A program made the translations under genes and the position numbers. Below the pieces are notes generated by a model that saw only the letters and a program-made list of their open reading frames with translations, was not told the origin of the DNA and made no database searches. From Isoetes taiwanensis (lineage: Eukaryota > Streptophyta > Lycopodiopsida > Isoetales > Isoetaceae), in contig JAJEKV010000086.1 in the NCBI GenBank assembly GCA_021234155.1, positions 870,001 through 934,000 on the forward strand: a DNA stretch of 64,000 nucleotides, in the 5' to 3' direction. This document shows positions 1-11,758 of this stretch, piece by piece (position 1 is the stretch's first letter; every line of letters starts with the position of its first letter).

Positions 1-292
1 AAGCGAAGGAAAAGCAATTATATGCTGCGGATTGCTTGAATCTATGTCTACAGACATGTTTAAAGCAGGGCGCTAGTTAATTGCCTTGCTATAACTTTGT
101 AAAACATTGATACAAAAATGATGAAAATATAATGGTTATCAACATTGATACAAAAATGATGAAAATATAATGGTTATCTTATAGTAATTTTCATTATTGC
201 ATGCATCAAACAAGTCCGACAGGGATCATGCAAGTTTCCAAGGTGGGGAGACACATGATGTCGTGTACAACATCAACTCAAAATGGGGAGAA
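1..292 (+). other. 3' untranslated end of an upstream Ty3/gypsy element, with polypurine tract
   Basis: This stretch lies just before an LTR and ends in the purine run AAATGGGGAGAA (281-292), which serves as the plus-strand primer (polypurine tract). A second copy of the purine motif, AAGGTGGGGAGA, lies about 41 bases earlier (240-251). The same doubled arrangement occurs at 58605-58657 before another LTR of the same family. The rest of the element lies outside the window. Confidence 0.7.
103..178. repeat. Perfect 38-bp tandem duplication
   Basis: Two identical 38-bp units, 103-140 and 141-178, stand head to tail in the AT-rich 3' region of the retroelement. The identity suggests a recent slippage or replication event. 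No function is visible. Confidence 0.95.
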
Positions 293-1814
293 TGTGACAT
301 TCCATCATAATATATGTTGTGAATACGTATATTATACTGTCACGTCACTAGTACATTGCGACATGGAATAGATTTATACCCTGAAATATAACCATTGAAA
401 CCATTAACATATGCCTATGACCATTGCCACGTGGCAATAACCCTAAATAACCCTTTAGATGCCAATCCTAAAAGCATCATGATAAAAGGAGTCTGGAACT
501 CTAAAAGTGCCCCTTTCAGATTCTAGCCTCCAGAGCTCGCATTGCACCTGCGACAGATCCATTCCGACCTGCTAGCATCTGTGGAGCTCGTTTTCCCAAG
601 CAGATCGCCAAGCTTTGACCATCTCGAACCATCCCGATAGCATGGACGTCGTCCGAGGACTGGGAGCGAGCCAAGGATCTGGTATGTGATCGATCTGACG
701 CGCAACGCTGGCTTCCCGTCCCGCATTGAGCTGAGTTTGCATCTTTTTTTAGCTTTAGCAGACTTCTAGATTCCCAGATATCACCCCCTAACGAAGGAGC
801 CTAACCTTGTATGTTTAGATTGATGGATTAGAAGTTATTCTGTATTTTCAGGTTCATTAAATGATGATGGTTTATCTCTGTGCGCACCTTTTATGTATTG
901 GGAACCGGGGTAGAGACCCAGAGCCTTTATAGATGATGCTCCTAAAGTAACTTCCTTAGCATCCAGTAAATGCAGCCTGTGCATAGGAGCCCCGCCTGGC
1001 TGTGGGCTGGGGGGGGGGGAGGGGAGGGGTTAGACCAGCTGATAAGGAAGACTTGTCTGGCTACAATCGATCCCTCTGGTGTGTAGCGATGGCCGAGGAA
1101 CATTGTGGGCTAGGCCTGATAGTTTGCCACTGAGTGTGGGCAAGGTATGGGCTGGACACCTCCTAGGTGATGTGCGTCAGTGGGGTTCAAGTCGTAGACG
1201 AGCAGTGGCTCTCTAGCTCGCCTGTAGTTGGCATGGATCTTCTGGAGGGGAGCGATTCCCTCCTCAACGGGACTGGGGAGATGCAACCCAGGAGTAGTCC
1301 CTCTAACTATGCATCCAGTAGGATATGGTCACGACCCCAATACTTTTTAGCCTATCTGCAAAGTATACATAGGAGGGGCAGATGGAATGGACTACCCAAC
1401 GGCCATGTTCTTATGCCAGTCCAATCCATTTGCCATGAAATTTGTCTGCATTGTTTTCTAGAGACCCAAGCTATCAATCGATCCCCATGAGTCTGAGCCT
1501 TAGGTAGGATTTCCTTTCTTTGTTGATGCCACTGATATTTGGTGTTCTGATGTTATATTATAGTGAGCCACCCCTTGAGGTGGATGTGTATTTTATATGA
1601 TGATATGTGCTTATGTTTTACGCGCTTCCACAGCTAGATAGATCCTGAGGGAGACGTGACGAATGACACGCCTATTCTTCCCCGTCAGGTTCTTGCCACC
1701 ATCAAGAACTTGATGATAGGTAGACGGCCTCGTGTTAGCGGTTATGCGCTGACAGGAGGGATGAACTCCAGTTGTATACGTGCGGGGCATCATATACAAG
1801 CATGGGACGTTACA
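293..1814 (+). mobile_element. Family C LTR (3' LTR of an element entering from the left)
   Basis: The LTR starts TGTGACATTCC right after a polypurine tract and ends GGGACGTTACA at 1814, so its two ends are near-perfect inverted repeats. The first 60 bases and the last 45 bases can each fold into a hairpin; near the end TTGTATACGTG faces CATCATATACAA. Order-conserved blocks are shared with the LTRs at 12180 (+), 46822 (-) and 57425 (-): 'gggtagagacc', 'gcctgtgcatagga', 'ggagatgcaac', and 'gcaaagtatacataggagg'. It was identified as a 3' LTR because it follows the polypurine tract and is followed at 1815 by unrelated sequence. Confidence 0.8.
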
Positions 1815-1961
1815 TGAGAGCCCCTATGGATTTGCAAAATGTGATATACAAGTGAGGCATGATCAGGCCGACTGACATCATCAAGACAACGTGTCAGTAA
1901 TATTGGAGTTCGCCAGAAATACCCACTTTCTCTGATGTTGCTTGGCCTGTATATTTATTAG
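1815..1961. other. Flank between LTR and LINE fragment
   Basis: Short unique-looking stretch; nothing recognisable. Bases 1815-1819 (TGAGA) would be the right-hand target-site copy of the LTR element, but the left copy is outside the window. Confidence 0.4.
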
Positions 1962-3355
1962 TTGGAAGGTTGGCTTGTTGAACACGGGGCAGCGGGAGCT
2001 CAGCAGCTCATATATGCCAACAATGTGGGCCTCCTAGCCTACATTCCAGATGACATGCAACATCATTTGGATGCCTTAGATACTTTCTATCAGTTCACTA
2101 GCATAGGAGGTAACTTGGCCAAGATTAAGGTGCTGATCGTCTTATCCTCGCATCAACCAAGACTCCCTCCTTCATTTATGAGGGCCAAAATGTGGAGGTG
2201 GCACCACCTACAAGTATTTCATAGTGGTTTCCTTCTACTACATACTGGGACACTTCCATCTGGCTGCACATCACAACGTGCTAGAAAGCATTGTATGCCA
2301 TACAAAACAATAGTTACAAAAGCAGAGCCGTACATCAGTCACACTTGTTTAGGGCCTTGGTAGAGCCTGTTCTCCTATATGAGGTTGAGGTCTGGGGCGC
2401 AGTAGTATCCCTTGCCACCCAGAATGACCTGGAGCAGGTGTAGAAAGCCTTCTTAGTTCGGGCACTTGAAAAGTCCACAGTTCCATATCAAATTCTATTG
2501 CAGAAGAAAAGGGTCGCACTAGGCCGCCACATCATTTACTTACAGAAGGTGGTCAGTATGGGCGATGCTCATCTCCCCAAACTTGCTTATGCCATGGCAT
2601 TGGATTTGCAGCGTCTTAAAGCCCGCTGGAAGGAAAAATGAGCTCAGTGGTTCTACCGGTGGCATGTGCAGGCGCACAAGTGCATACAGGTTCAAACTGA
2701 AGAAGATCATCATCAATTGAAGCAGTATCTTGATGGTTGCTTTCTTAGACTCTGGGATGCGGGTGCCCTGACATGTTAAAATGGCACACTACCAGCAGCA
2801 GATGAATCCCATGCTCACATGAGGCGCACAACGCTACCCATGATGAAGAAGCGCAGACTGATAGCTTCCATTTACACAGGTGTGCATCACCCATGTACTG
2901 AGACAGATAGATAGGTTTGAGAGGCATGAGAGGACATGCTCTGTCAATATTGCCAGCAGGGAGCCATTGAGGATGAAAATTGCACCCTCCAAAATTGTTT
3001 GACATTCGACCATATCCGGGTACGCTATGTTTAAGTTAGTCCCATCTAACCATCCGCTATATTTGATATTAGATGCGACCTCAGTAGGGTTACTAAGATC
3101 ATAAGTTTCAGGAGATCATGGATATGTGCACCTAGATATGTCCCCCAGCACGGCATTGAGATGTACCCTAATGTATCATTGTACAGTATGTCAGCATGCT
3201 TATTACTGCCAAGTTTTTTCCATCGGAAACTTCAAGGCAAGGGTTTCTTAATCCTGACAGTAATACGCTGCTGTTCTCTTTATTTGGGTCCTATAGGGCA
3301 ATTGGTCTCCATGGACGATAAAAATACATTCATCCATTCATTCATTCTTATATTA
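1962..3355 (+). pseudogene. LINE (non-LTR retrotransposon) ORF2 3' half with 3' tail
   Basis: This is a decayed LINE reverse transcriptase. Near 2010 the text reads LIYANNVGLLAY, which matches the RT active-site block with YADD changed to YANN. It is followed by the DDMQHHLDAL...NLAKIKV block usual in plant LINEs. After frameshifts come the post-RT region (EVWGAVVSLATQNDLEQV near 2390) and a C-terminal cysteine cluster around 2938-3030 (CQYC...C...C then FDHIRVRY). In that cluster the usual histidine is lost. The 3' end reads GGTCTCCATGGACGATAAAA (about 3305-3324), then an ATTC-type simple repeat. The same 3' end recurs inverted at 30671-30855 and in part near 8200. The 5' half is missing, as is usual for LINE copies. 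Inactive. Confidence 0.7.
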
Positions 3356-3689
3356 TAAAGTCAGCTCGTAACTCTCATGCATCAAACCCTAGGTTGGATG
3401 GACGAGATTAGCCATCCAACTGGGTGATTGATCAGATGGCCAAGAATTGTGGAACAAACCTTAGGGAGTGAGTTAAATAATAAGTGGGCTTTGGTTTCTA
3501 GCTACATAATAAAAATTGACTATTGTTTGTTGGGTTATTGTTTGGATAAAGAAGGTGTGAACCTCCATGCGCACCAAACAACAGTGCATGAGCTCATGTA
3601 GATGTGTGATATCTTTCGATTGGAACAAGATGTTCCAATTTTGATTCGTCGGAAATTTCCAGTTTGAATACTTACATTCTATCCAAATT

Positions 3690-5923
3690 ATGGCATTGGC
3701 GTCATGCGTTCTTCCTTCGCTTATCCACAAAATCCCTACCCCCTTTGCTGGCCCGGAGCTTTGGCAGAGAAGTCAGAGGTCAGCTATGGCGATATGTTCT
3801 CATGCCAAGGAAAATGCCGGTGGAGGTACCTAGGATTATCAATTTTGAGTCACTTTTTGACAATTTTGTTTAGGAGATTAACGGGTTAAGCATTAGTGGC
3901 AAAGCTAATTAGTACATCCTTTATGTTATTACTTCTAGCAATCCAGAGAAGAGAGTTGGTGACGACAGTGCTATCAATTCTGACACTTACATGCTCTCCC
4001 TTTTCTGCAAGAAGTGAAACTAATGGTATGTTTTTGCATCCAATTGCCCTGTTTCATAATGCATACAAAGACCGGTTAACTGACATTCTGCTTTAATGCA
4101 GAGTATCGGCTTTATGAAGATTTTGTTCAAGGATACTCGATAAACGTACCTCAAGGTACCAACGTTTAGGACTAAAGTAGAATAAGCTAGTTTTCTAAAC
4201 CCATAATCTTGCAGACACATGCTTACAACCTACATTATTATATGTTTAAGGACATATGCACCACTTTAAACCTTCCCTTGGTAGATTGGGTGCAAGGAGA
4301 AGGAAAGGGGACTGGACAAAGGAAGGTGACTGCTTTTCTTCCTCCGAATGAAGGTTTTGCGAATGGTACGTATGTGCCTTCCACTTATGGTTGGAATTTT
4401 CCCACTGTTTATTGCGCATTAGTCTTGGGTGTTACATACGTTGAGCATAAACCTCAGTGGCAGCAAAATGCTAGAGATTCATCTGGCTCAGCAGATATAT
4501 CCTAAGATGTGCTGTGTGTCATGTGCCTTAATTTATTATGATAATGTTTCCTTGATGGAGGAGATAAATAAAGTAAAGCCAACTTTCTAGATTTTCTGGC
4601 CCAATATGAAGGGATAGTTGTCATAACTAGGTTATATAAGGGATGTCCGTTAAGACCAGCTGTTTAATTTACCCTTCAGCAACGCTTGTAAGGGAGGATG
4701 GCATGTTCTCTAATGTTAAGTCTCCATGTTTCTTGAAATCGGAGCTTTTTTCCAAGAATGGATAAATAGCTTAAGCTTAAAAAGCAATATTGGAAGTTGC
4801 AGCTAGAAACACCCAATGGGGTGAAGTGCCTGAAATGGGGGAAGATATATTCTAATTCAAAAGGAAGGTCCATGCACATTGACCCTATGAGACTATACGG
4901 TCCTCTAAAACTAATAGGCAACCACATAGAGAAAATACGATGGTGAAACTGTTTATATCTTTTTGTTTCCTTGTTAGAAAGTCATTGTTTATCTCAGTGG
5001 ATACTCACTAATTTTGAAACCACTTCACTAATTTTGCACCTCGGACATGCATTACAGTGAATATTATCATTACTGGACTTGGGGCTGACTACACTGGTCT
5101 TGGGTCTCTTGGCTCAGTTGATGTTTTTGCAGAGAATCTGGTATTCCTAAATCAATGTCTCTCCAGAATTTTCTTTTTAGGTTTATTCATTTTGTACTTC
5201 TGGATTCTATAATGCACATATTAAAGTTGGGCTTCTGTGCATTAGGTTAATACCCTGGATAGGAGTTGGAAAAATCCACCTGGGCAAGCAGCTCGGCTTG
5301 TTGATGCGTATGCCAAAAATGGTAAGCTCTGCGAATGCTTTAGCCATCAAGAGGAAGGGTGATGTTTGCCTGTACCATAAGGTGAGTTGAAGTCCCCCAA
5401 TAGGCAATGTACATTTATGGGCCACATGGGTCTCCGATCCTTCCTTCGAGACGGAAGTCTGTATATAAAAGTATCTTCCCTTATGCCTTAGGTCCAGTTT
5501 CTATTTTATATATACCATAGTTTCCTCTAGGCTAAGAACATTTCAGACGGATTGTTGCTTCGGTGGCAAGGAAGTTTGTTTTCTATTCCATGGTATCACC
5601 ATCTGATACACTTGGCATTTTTATTCTAGGGATGTATTATGTTGAATATACAATCCAAAGTCCTGGCGAGAGCCGTCGCCATCTGCTTTCAGTAGTAGGC
5701 ATTGGGTCAAATGGATGGATTAAGCAGTTATATACTGTTACTGGGCAGGTATAATTTTCACCTTAGAATAACATATGCCTCCTTTTGTTTTCTGTATATG
5801 GTTATTTGTTGGGACTTTGATGTACATTTCTAGAATTTGAATCATTCCTTTGTGTTTTAATAGTTTTTGGAAGAACAGAACTACAAGGATGCTATCCAAC
5901 AGGTAGTCAATTTAATTCTGTAG
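3690..5923 (+). CDS. PsbP-domain thylakoid lumen protein, 8 exons, 231 aa
   Basis: Manual gene model with exons 3690-3825, 3939-4025, 4102-4155, 4285-4365, 5058-5140, 5246-5321, 5630-5748 and 5864-5923. Every junction is GT-AG and all phases agree; the stop is TAG at 5921. The first ~45 residues are a Ser/Arg-rich, acid-poor plastid transit peptide starting MALASCVLPS. Exon 2 supplies a twin-arginine lumen signal (RRELVTTVLSILTL...SPFSARS), predicting Tat transport into the thylakoid lumen. The mature part follows the PsbP fold: YRLYEDFVQGYSINVPQDW, VNIIITGLGADYTGLGSLG, NTLDRSWKNPPGQ, MYYVEYTIQSPGESRRHL, and NGWIKQLYTVTGQ. The closest types I recall are the PPD3/PPD4 group of PsbP-domain proteins, lumenal proteins linked to photosystem function. 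The C-terminus (IQQVVNLIL) is plain and could instead splice onward, because CAG/GTAGTC at 5904 resembles a donor. No stop or frameshift is seen, so the gene looks functional. Confidence 0.85.
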
Positions 5924-8190
5924 GAGTCTGTAGGCAAATTTTTTTGTTACTTGATAAAATAATATTAGTAAGCTACATTATAGTTCTTTCAACCACTTTT
6001 CTTTGTTGAGGCATGCATACACCCCCCATTTCAGAACTTGTTCTCAGTGGTCTGAGCTATAGACAACTATGATTCCTGTATGGTTGCTTTTAGGATTGAT
6101 GCCATCTATCTTCTAGTCTCTGTGCGGTGGTGCTACACTGAGCTTCTGTGTTTGTTTCCAAGTCGCCATTCAGGCTGCAATCCACATGCCAGCAGACAAA
6201 TTTTCCCCCAAAGTGGTTAACGGAAGCCCAACCTTTAATCACAAGTTTGCTGCCATATAAGGTACTTGACGAAGTTACATGGAATACATATTGAGACTAA
6301 GCTGACATGGTACGCCTCCTACAATACTTGAAGAATTGGATATGGCCTGGTGGATAAGGAGGTCTTAACTTTTGCAAGAACCATATGAGAAGCTTTTTTA
6401 CTGCGACATGGGCGACATGCAGGCTGGCAGCCCTGAGATGCAGACCATGTAAGTTATGGTAAATGGTGAAGACTCTGTTTGTCTGAGAATAAAGATGTCT
6501 GCTGTCATTGAGCAAAGATGGTCACCCTTAGAGGTATTGCCAACCTTATCTAAAAGTGATAAAGGACGAATGACGAACCTCTCTTTCTGGAAAAACGAGA
6601 GGATTCTTGTGCATGGGGTTGTAAAATGTTGTCAAAGAACCTCTCCAAATTTTTACACAAATCCCGCATCCAAATGCTGCTGCTTTTACTTCTGGGATTA
6701 GGACATGAAGCAAGTTATGGACTGCAGAGAAGGTAAGATCTTGCTTCAAATGCGAAAGACTGCCAAGCCCCATTTCATGAGTGTTTGTGGCCTTTAATTA
6801 TTGTCAAAGTATTAGATTATAGTATAAAATGGAAGGCAAATAGAGCTGTTATGTGAGATGCTAATCGAAAATTTTTCCTTACTTCTAGGTGATAAATTCG
6901 TTCAAGGTGATTCGAAGAACATGAGGATGTCTTGATTTGTCATTTTCGAGCAATTTTTACTATGAACAAAACGTTTACTGTTATGAATAAGACGTAACAG
7001 ATTTTGATAGTAATTTTGATATTGCAGCAAGAAGAAAGAAAAAATATAAAACACATGGTACTGGTGGGTTTATGTTTCCAATAAGAAGGATTAAGTTGTG
7101 GATAAGGACGTATTATCGCAAAATCCATGCTTGTCGCTAAATCTTGGCCCTTGGGCCAGGACCAACCCACTGAATATAGCCTAGTGCTAGGTAACCTGCC
7201 GCTCGCAGCGGTGCCGTCTGCCAGTTTACCGGCCGAAAACCCCGAAATCTGGCCGGCTACCAAACGTAAACTGGCGTTTGATGGAAATTCCGATCTTGTT
7301 TTTCGGCGTTGATTCTTGGAAGCTCAGCACAGAGGGATTTTGCAAGCGAAGCGTAGAGGGATTTTGCAAGCCATTTCTAGTAGTGGCTTTACATTTTTCA
7401 AGCTTACATTCACATGCACATGCAAGGTTTTCTTGACAGCGCTGGACTTAGGACTACCCCGTTGCTGAAAAATCACAGCTCCTGGTGACGGATGAACTCT
7501 GATGACGTAGATGATTTCTGCTAAAACAAGAAGCAATAACAGTTTCATGTGAATGGTAGCCTACATGCTTACATTCTTACAACCTATTCTTCAAGCTTAC
7601 CATTTCTTAAAGAATGTAAGCTTCAACCCATTCCTTGTTTATGCGAAACATTCCCTGTTTGTGCCTATTCTTCAAGCTTACCTCAGCCCATTCCTTGTTT
7701 GTTCGCCCGCCCCTGCTTTAAGAATCAAAGAAATTTCAAACATTCCTTGTTTGTGCAGAGACAGAGCTTCAGCCCATTCCCTGTTAAAAGCAGATGCCCT
7801 TGTTTCGACCGCTCAATCCGACCGCTCTGAGGCTCTGGCCGGCATCTATGGTGGGAATGGTGCCTCTGCAAAAATGGCCGGCTGCTGCAAGGGAAGTTAC
7901 GGCGGCGCTGTAAGCAGCGTCACCAGAACCCTATAAACCTGAAGTTTACTAAAAGAAAAAATAAGGAATACTCTAGGAATTTTCATCAAACGGTACTAAA
8001 TCTTGACCATCATGATGGGAGCCCTAAAACTGGAATATCCAGCTTATAAAATACATTCGAAAGCATTTAATCTGCATATTGAATTGTACAAATAATCTGC
8101 TCCTCAAAACTTCAATTTATATGAGTGAGCGTGAAGAAATGGAAATCACACACTCAAACAAATAAAAAAAAAGGTGTTGTCGCACAAAGG
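5924..8190. other. Intergenic region, nothing firmly recognised
   Basis: AT-rich sequence downstream of the PsbP-domain gene. It contains no ORF with family-like composition on either strand. Between 7184 and 7320 there is a GC-richer island. From 7549 to 7790 a short repeated motif occurs (separate entry). Confidence 0.4.
7610..7795. repeat. Degenerate repeats of a CATTCCYTGTTTGTGC motif
   Basis: The motif CATTCC(C/T)TGTTTGTGC or close variants recurs about five times between 7630 and 7790. Between copies, 'tattcttcaagcttacc' is also repeated (7585-7600 and 7670-7685). It looks like a decayed minisatellite. The long open frames here follow from the repeats. Confidence 0.5.
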
Positions 8191-8345
8191 GTTTGCCCCA
8201 TAGCCCGATTGGGCTCCGTGGACGTTAAAAGTTTTTTCCTTCCTTCTTCCTCATGGAGGAGCATAGAGAAAATGAGATTTTGCTTTTTCATGTGCAAATA
8301 TGAATACTACTTCTCATGTGAGTGGACGATAAAAACTCTATTCTA
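8191..8345 (+). mobile_element. LINE 3'-end remnants
   Basis: GGGCTCCGTGGACGTTAAAA (about 8210-8230) closely matches the LINE 3' terminus at 3305 and is followed by a pyrimidine tail of TTCC/CTTC units. A second partial terminus, GTGGACGATAAAAA (about 8321), is followed by CTATT units. These are probably very short 5'-truncated LINE insertions. Confidence 0.45.
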
Positions 8346-8397
8346 TTTTGTTCTCATTTTTTGCATCGTTTATCAAGAGCACATCGTCCACTCACAT
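8316..8397. repeat. 15-bp perfect inverted repeat, 52-nt loop
   Basis: ATGTGAGTGGACGAT (8316-8330) faces ATCGTCCACTCACAT (8383-8397). The left arm overlaps the LINE-terminus-like sequence GTGGACGATAAAA. The structure could be two LINE ends inserted in opposite orientation or a small foldback element. Confidence 0.7.
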
Positions 8398-8964
8398 TTT
8401 TTATGGCCTATACTATGTGAAACCCCCAAGTTTCTTTCCTAAATTTGTATAGATATGGCCAGCGATACATGATTCTCCCTCTTGACTAATGGGGGCATTT
8501 GTTTTGTGCCCCCTTCCAACCCATTGATGCCATACACTGTATATATTCATCAGTAAGCTAATTACTATCAAGATTTTTCCCTCCCAGGAAGGGGCCGATT
8601 TAGAGGGACAATCCAAAATTAGCTAAAGGCAGAGTTTTTTGGGGAAGATCCGATCAAGATAAAAGTCAGCAAAATCTAAACCGTAAGGGAAGTCTTGGAC
8701 AGAGAAAGTCTTGAATCCACCGGGTTATATTGCCAATCTGAAAGCCAAATCCTAAATAATTAATATCCTGAGCTAATGATTATTCCAGAGAGGTTATTCG
8801 GTTGAGCAATAGATTTCTCATATTTCGGGAGGAACCACAAAAATTCTTTGTAGTGTTCGAAAGTCAGAGCCCGGTGGGGTGGAGAATTTGTGCCAGAAGA
8901 TCCTGATTTAAATGAATACCGACATCACCCAGTTTTGAAGAAAATCAAAGGAAACTTGATTATA

Positions 8965-9655
8965 TAGCAATAATGTATGGACATTTGCCAGATATATATC
9001 AGCAGCCTCCTTTACCTGCTAATCTGCCACCAGTCACTCCATCACCACCTAGCACCTAATTCCAATACCGGAAGAAATAAATGGTTGGAGAAGGTAGAGG
9101 AAATGCCATCATATGCAGGAGATAAATGAAGCCTGCCAGCAGTTTTGGGATTTTTGGCAAGTTGGGAAAGTTTCTTTGAAAGAGTCAAAGCTATGGAGGA
9201 GAAAAAATTACAAGCCATGGATACATACTTGACAGATGTAGATGGTGGCAAGGACGGAAGAAATTATTGCCAAAGATAAAAACATGGTCAGATTTTAGAA
9301 AAGCATTTAAATCGCACAACTTGCATGCAAATTATTATCAATGATATTAAAAGACAATGGGATCACTTAAAGCAAGGGGAGCATGAATTGCTACACCATT
9401 TCTACTCCAAGTTCTCTTATTTAGCATTGCAAATGGGAAAACTGCAGCCAAGGCTATCAGAAAGTAAAATAACGCAAAAGTTCATGGCCGGACTGAGAGA
9501 TCCATTATATGCAGAGTTATGTTTTGCAGAACCATCAACCATTGATGATGTGCAAAAGGCTGAAGCAGCAGAGATGAAACACAATCCCAGTATAGTGCAA
9601 TATGATAGCTGGGAGGGGTCCCTCATTTTTCAAAAATCATATCGAGGACCAAAAT
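8965..9655 (+). pseudogene. Ty3/gypsy gag fragment, element D type
   Basis: Decayed retrotransposon capsid gene. Recognisable blocks are SFFERVKAMEEKKLQAMDTYL (near 9170), then an open stretch 9325-9657 containing RQWDHLKQGEHELLHHFYSK and ITQKFMAGLRDPLYAEL. These match the retrotransposon gag domain. The first block aligns with the gag of element D at 48247 (KFFERVKATEQETLQAIDTYL). Stops interrupt the reading frame before 9325. No protease or RT follows; after 9660 the sequence is unrelated. Confidence 0.65.
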
Positions 9656-9659
9656 AATG

Positions 9660-10229
9660 GCTACTTTTTCCGCCTACTGTGCACATGCCCACATGCGCTA
9701 ACCACCTTATCAACTTTTGGCGCCAAGATTTCTATTGTTCACTCTAGCACCGTTATATGCATCCTCTCCGCCTTCACTCTTCATTTGGAATCCATGTCTC
9801 TAGTAGTGTCTGTGTTTTTGCCCCAATTACAGAACACTCAAGATCAAGAAGTGGGAGGTTATGTCTCCATAGGTTCATGAGTGAGTATGTTATACAATGG
9901 GCGAGCATAGAGTTAAGCGACAACGGCAAGGCGATGTGCGGACAAGTAAACATACGTTACATGCCATGTTCTTACTATCCAAATTTTTATTCTGAAGTTT
10001 TCCTACTTTTCAGTTCTGCCCATTCATCGTATTGCTCCCTGCCATTTATTCTTAACGATCCAACGCCCGATCCATATCTTTGGTTGCATCCATCATTTCT
10101 CCTAGTTTTCCTACATTGCTTCTGCAGTTCATCACTTATAAAAAAATGAAGGCATGATGATGGAAGGATATCTATCCATAGGCTCGTGGATGAGAACGCT
10201 ATCCTTAACGAGGAATGACCATGGAGTTA
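9660..10229. other. Unassigned stretch
   Basis: No gene recognised. A loosely repeated block ('ctccataggttcatgagtgag' near 9865 and 'atccataggctcgtggatgag' near 10172) suggests an old duplicated repeat element. Confidence 0.35.
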
Positions 10230-11758
10230 CATTGTCGAAGTGACATTCATATGCAATGAATAGGTAGAAGTATAGGCTTCAAAATAAATGCTATGGATAG
10301 TATATTGCAAAAAGGCATATTGTTGATAGAATTAAGAGAAAGCTAAATAATTATAGAAGCTGCTTATCCTTTGCAGGTAGAACTCTTATTGCAAATTCTA
10401 TCTTGGCTAGCTCCATGTATATTTCTCTTCTGCTCTGGTTGCTCCATAGAGTGTTTATATTGAAATAGAGAAAATTATCAGGAACTTCATTTGGAAAGTA
10501 TCCCACTTGGTTAATTGGAATTTTGTAGCTAGAACCAAGTATCTAGGAGGGCTAGGTCAGAAAGATCTTCACATGCAGGCCTGTGCCTTAGTTGGTAAAT
10601 ATATTTAAAGATCTATTACAAATAACCCCAACCCTTCCTCTCACTTCATCAGATTTTGGTTATCTTGCTCTTATCCGATGGTCATCCTTCAATTGCTCCT
10701 ATCATTCCTAACTCTTGTTTCAATGATTTACATCTAGGGCCTAACACATCCCCTCGATGAGAAATATTATCATGGCGTGGAATAAGGTTTATACATGTTT
10801 TGATTATGCTTCTCTTGATGATCTTAATCTGCAAATGACTATCTTTTGGGCTCCAACTCTTAAGAACTATCCTTATAAGGTTCTAGCATTGAGACACCCA
10901 AGAATTTATAAGAAATGGTCAGATAAAGGCCTATCTGTTATAAATGATCTCTACATCAATAATAAGCTTATGTCTTGGACTTTCTTGAGAAACATTATCC
11001 AGGGTACCTCTAGTGATAAGAAGATTTATCTTCATCTCAAATCTATCCTCCCTCATACTTGGTTGAATCAGTCTGTTCCTAAAGCTACTAACTGGAGTTT
11101 AAATGGTAAATGCTCTTGTAAAGTTAGTAGAATTTACTTCATCATTAGCAGATCTGACATTCCCCTAAAGCCATCTCTAAATGCTCTATTTTTGAGGAGG
11201 AAGGTAAAGCCCTGTTTCAAGATGTTTGAAATTCTTTCTGCTTCCCAAAAATGAGCTTCTTCATTTGGTTAGTGGCTCATAGGAGTATCCCTAATCTTCA
11301 AGTTAAGGAGGCATAATAATATTTCTGCCCTTTGTCACTCGGGTTGTTTGCTAGAAGAAAGTCTTGATCACATTTTCTTTCGTCCTAAACTGGCTCCTTT
11401 TTTGTTTTGGTTTGGTGATAAATTGGGTGCTTTCTTCCCCTTTATACTTGATGGTAATTTGTTATCTTACATTCAGAATAAGTGCACCTTTGCTAACATT
11501 ATCATGTTCATTGCTCTATGGAATATATGGAAAGCTAGGAATAGAATAGTATATGGCAATAAGAACTTTTCTATCTTTTGGATTAAGATGCATTTCCAGC
11601 TGGATGTTGAATCAACTGCTTCTGCTTACAAAAGGAAACTTGCTGATAAATATGACAGGAAATGGGATTATATTGGAGTATTTAAGGGTTCTTTTGATTT
11701 ATTTGTATCTAATTTGAATGTCATTGATTATCTTGATAGCTTATCTAAATCAATGTAA
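10230..11758 (+). pseudogene. L1-type LINE ORF2 C-terminal half
   Basis: The post-RT part of a plant L1-type LINE. Around 10335-10420 the text reads RIKRKLNNYRSCLLSFAGRT, followed by ANSILASSMYISLLLWL. After a stop comes IRNFIWK and KYLGGLGQKDLHMQAC, the conserved 'W-x-x-K...GGLG-x-KDL' region. From 10757 to 11254 one frame stays open. At about 11257-11400 lies a zf-RVT-like zinc-binding block (SFFIWLVAHRSIPNLQVKEA, CHSGCLLEESLDHIFFRPKL), then ALWNIWKARNRIVYGN near 11510, the usual L1 C-terminal tail. Several stops show it is dead. It is a different LINE lineage from the one at 1962. Downstream to 12167 there are further open stretches without a recognisable domain, and a family C LTR begins at 12180. 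Confidence 0.7.

Noticed and set aside
1167-1490. 107-codon + strand open frame
   Set aside because: It lies inside the LTR (293-1814) and has no equivalent in the other LTR copies.
7549-7936. Two overlapping open frames of 93 and 127 codons
   Set aside because: Created by the repeated CATTCC-TGTTTGTGC motif; no protein family signal.
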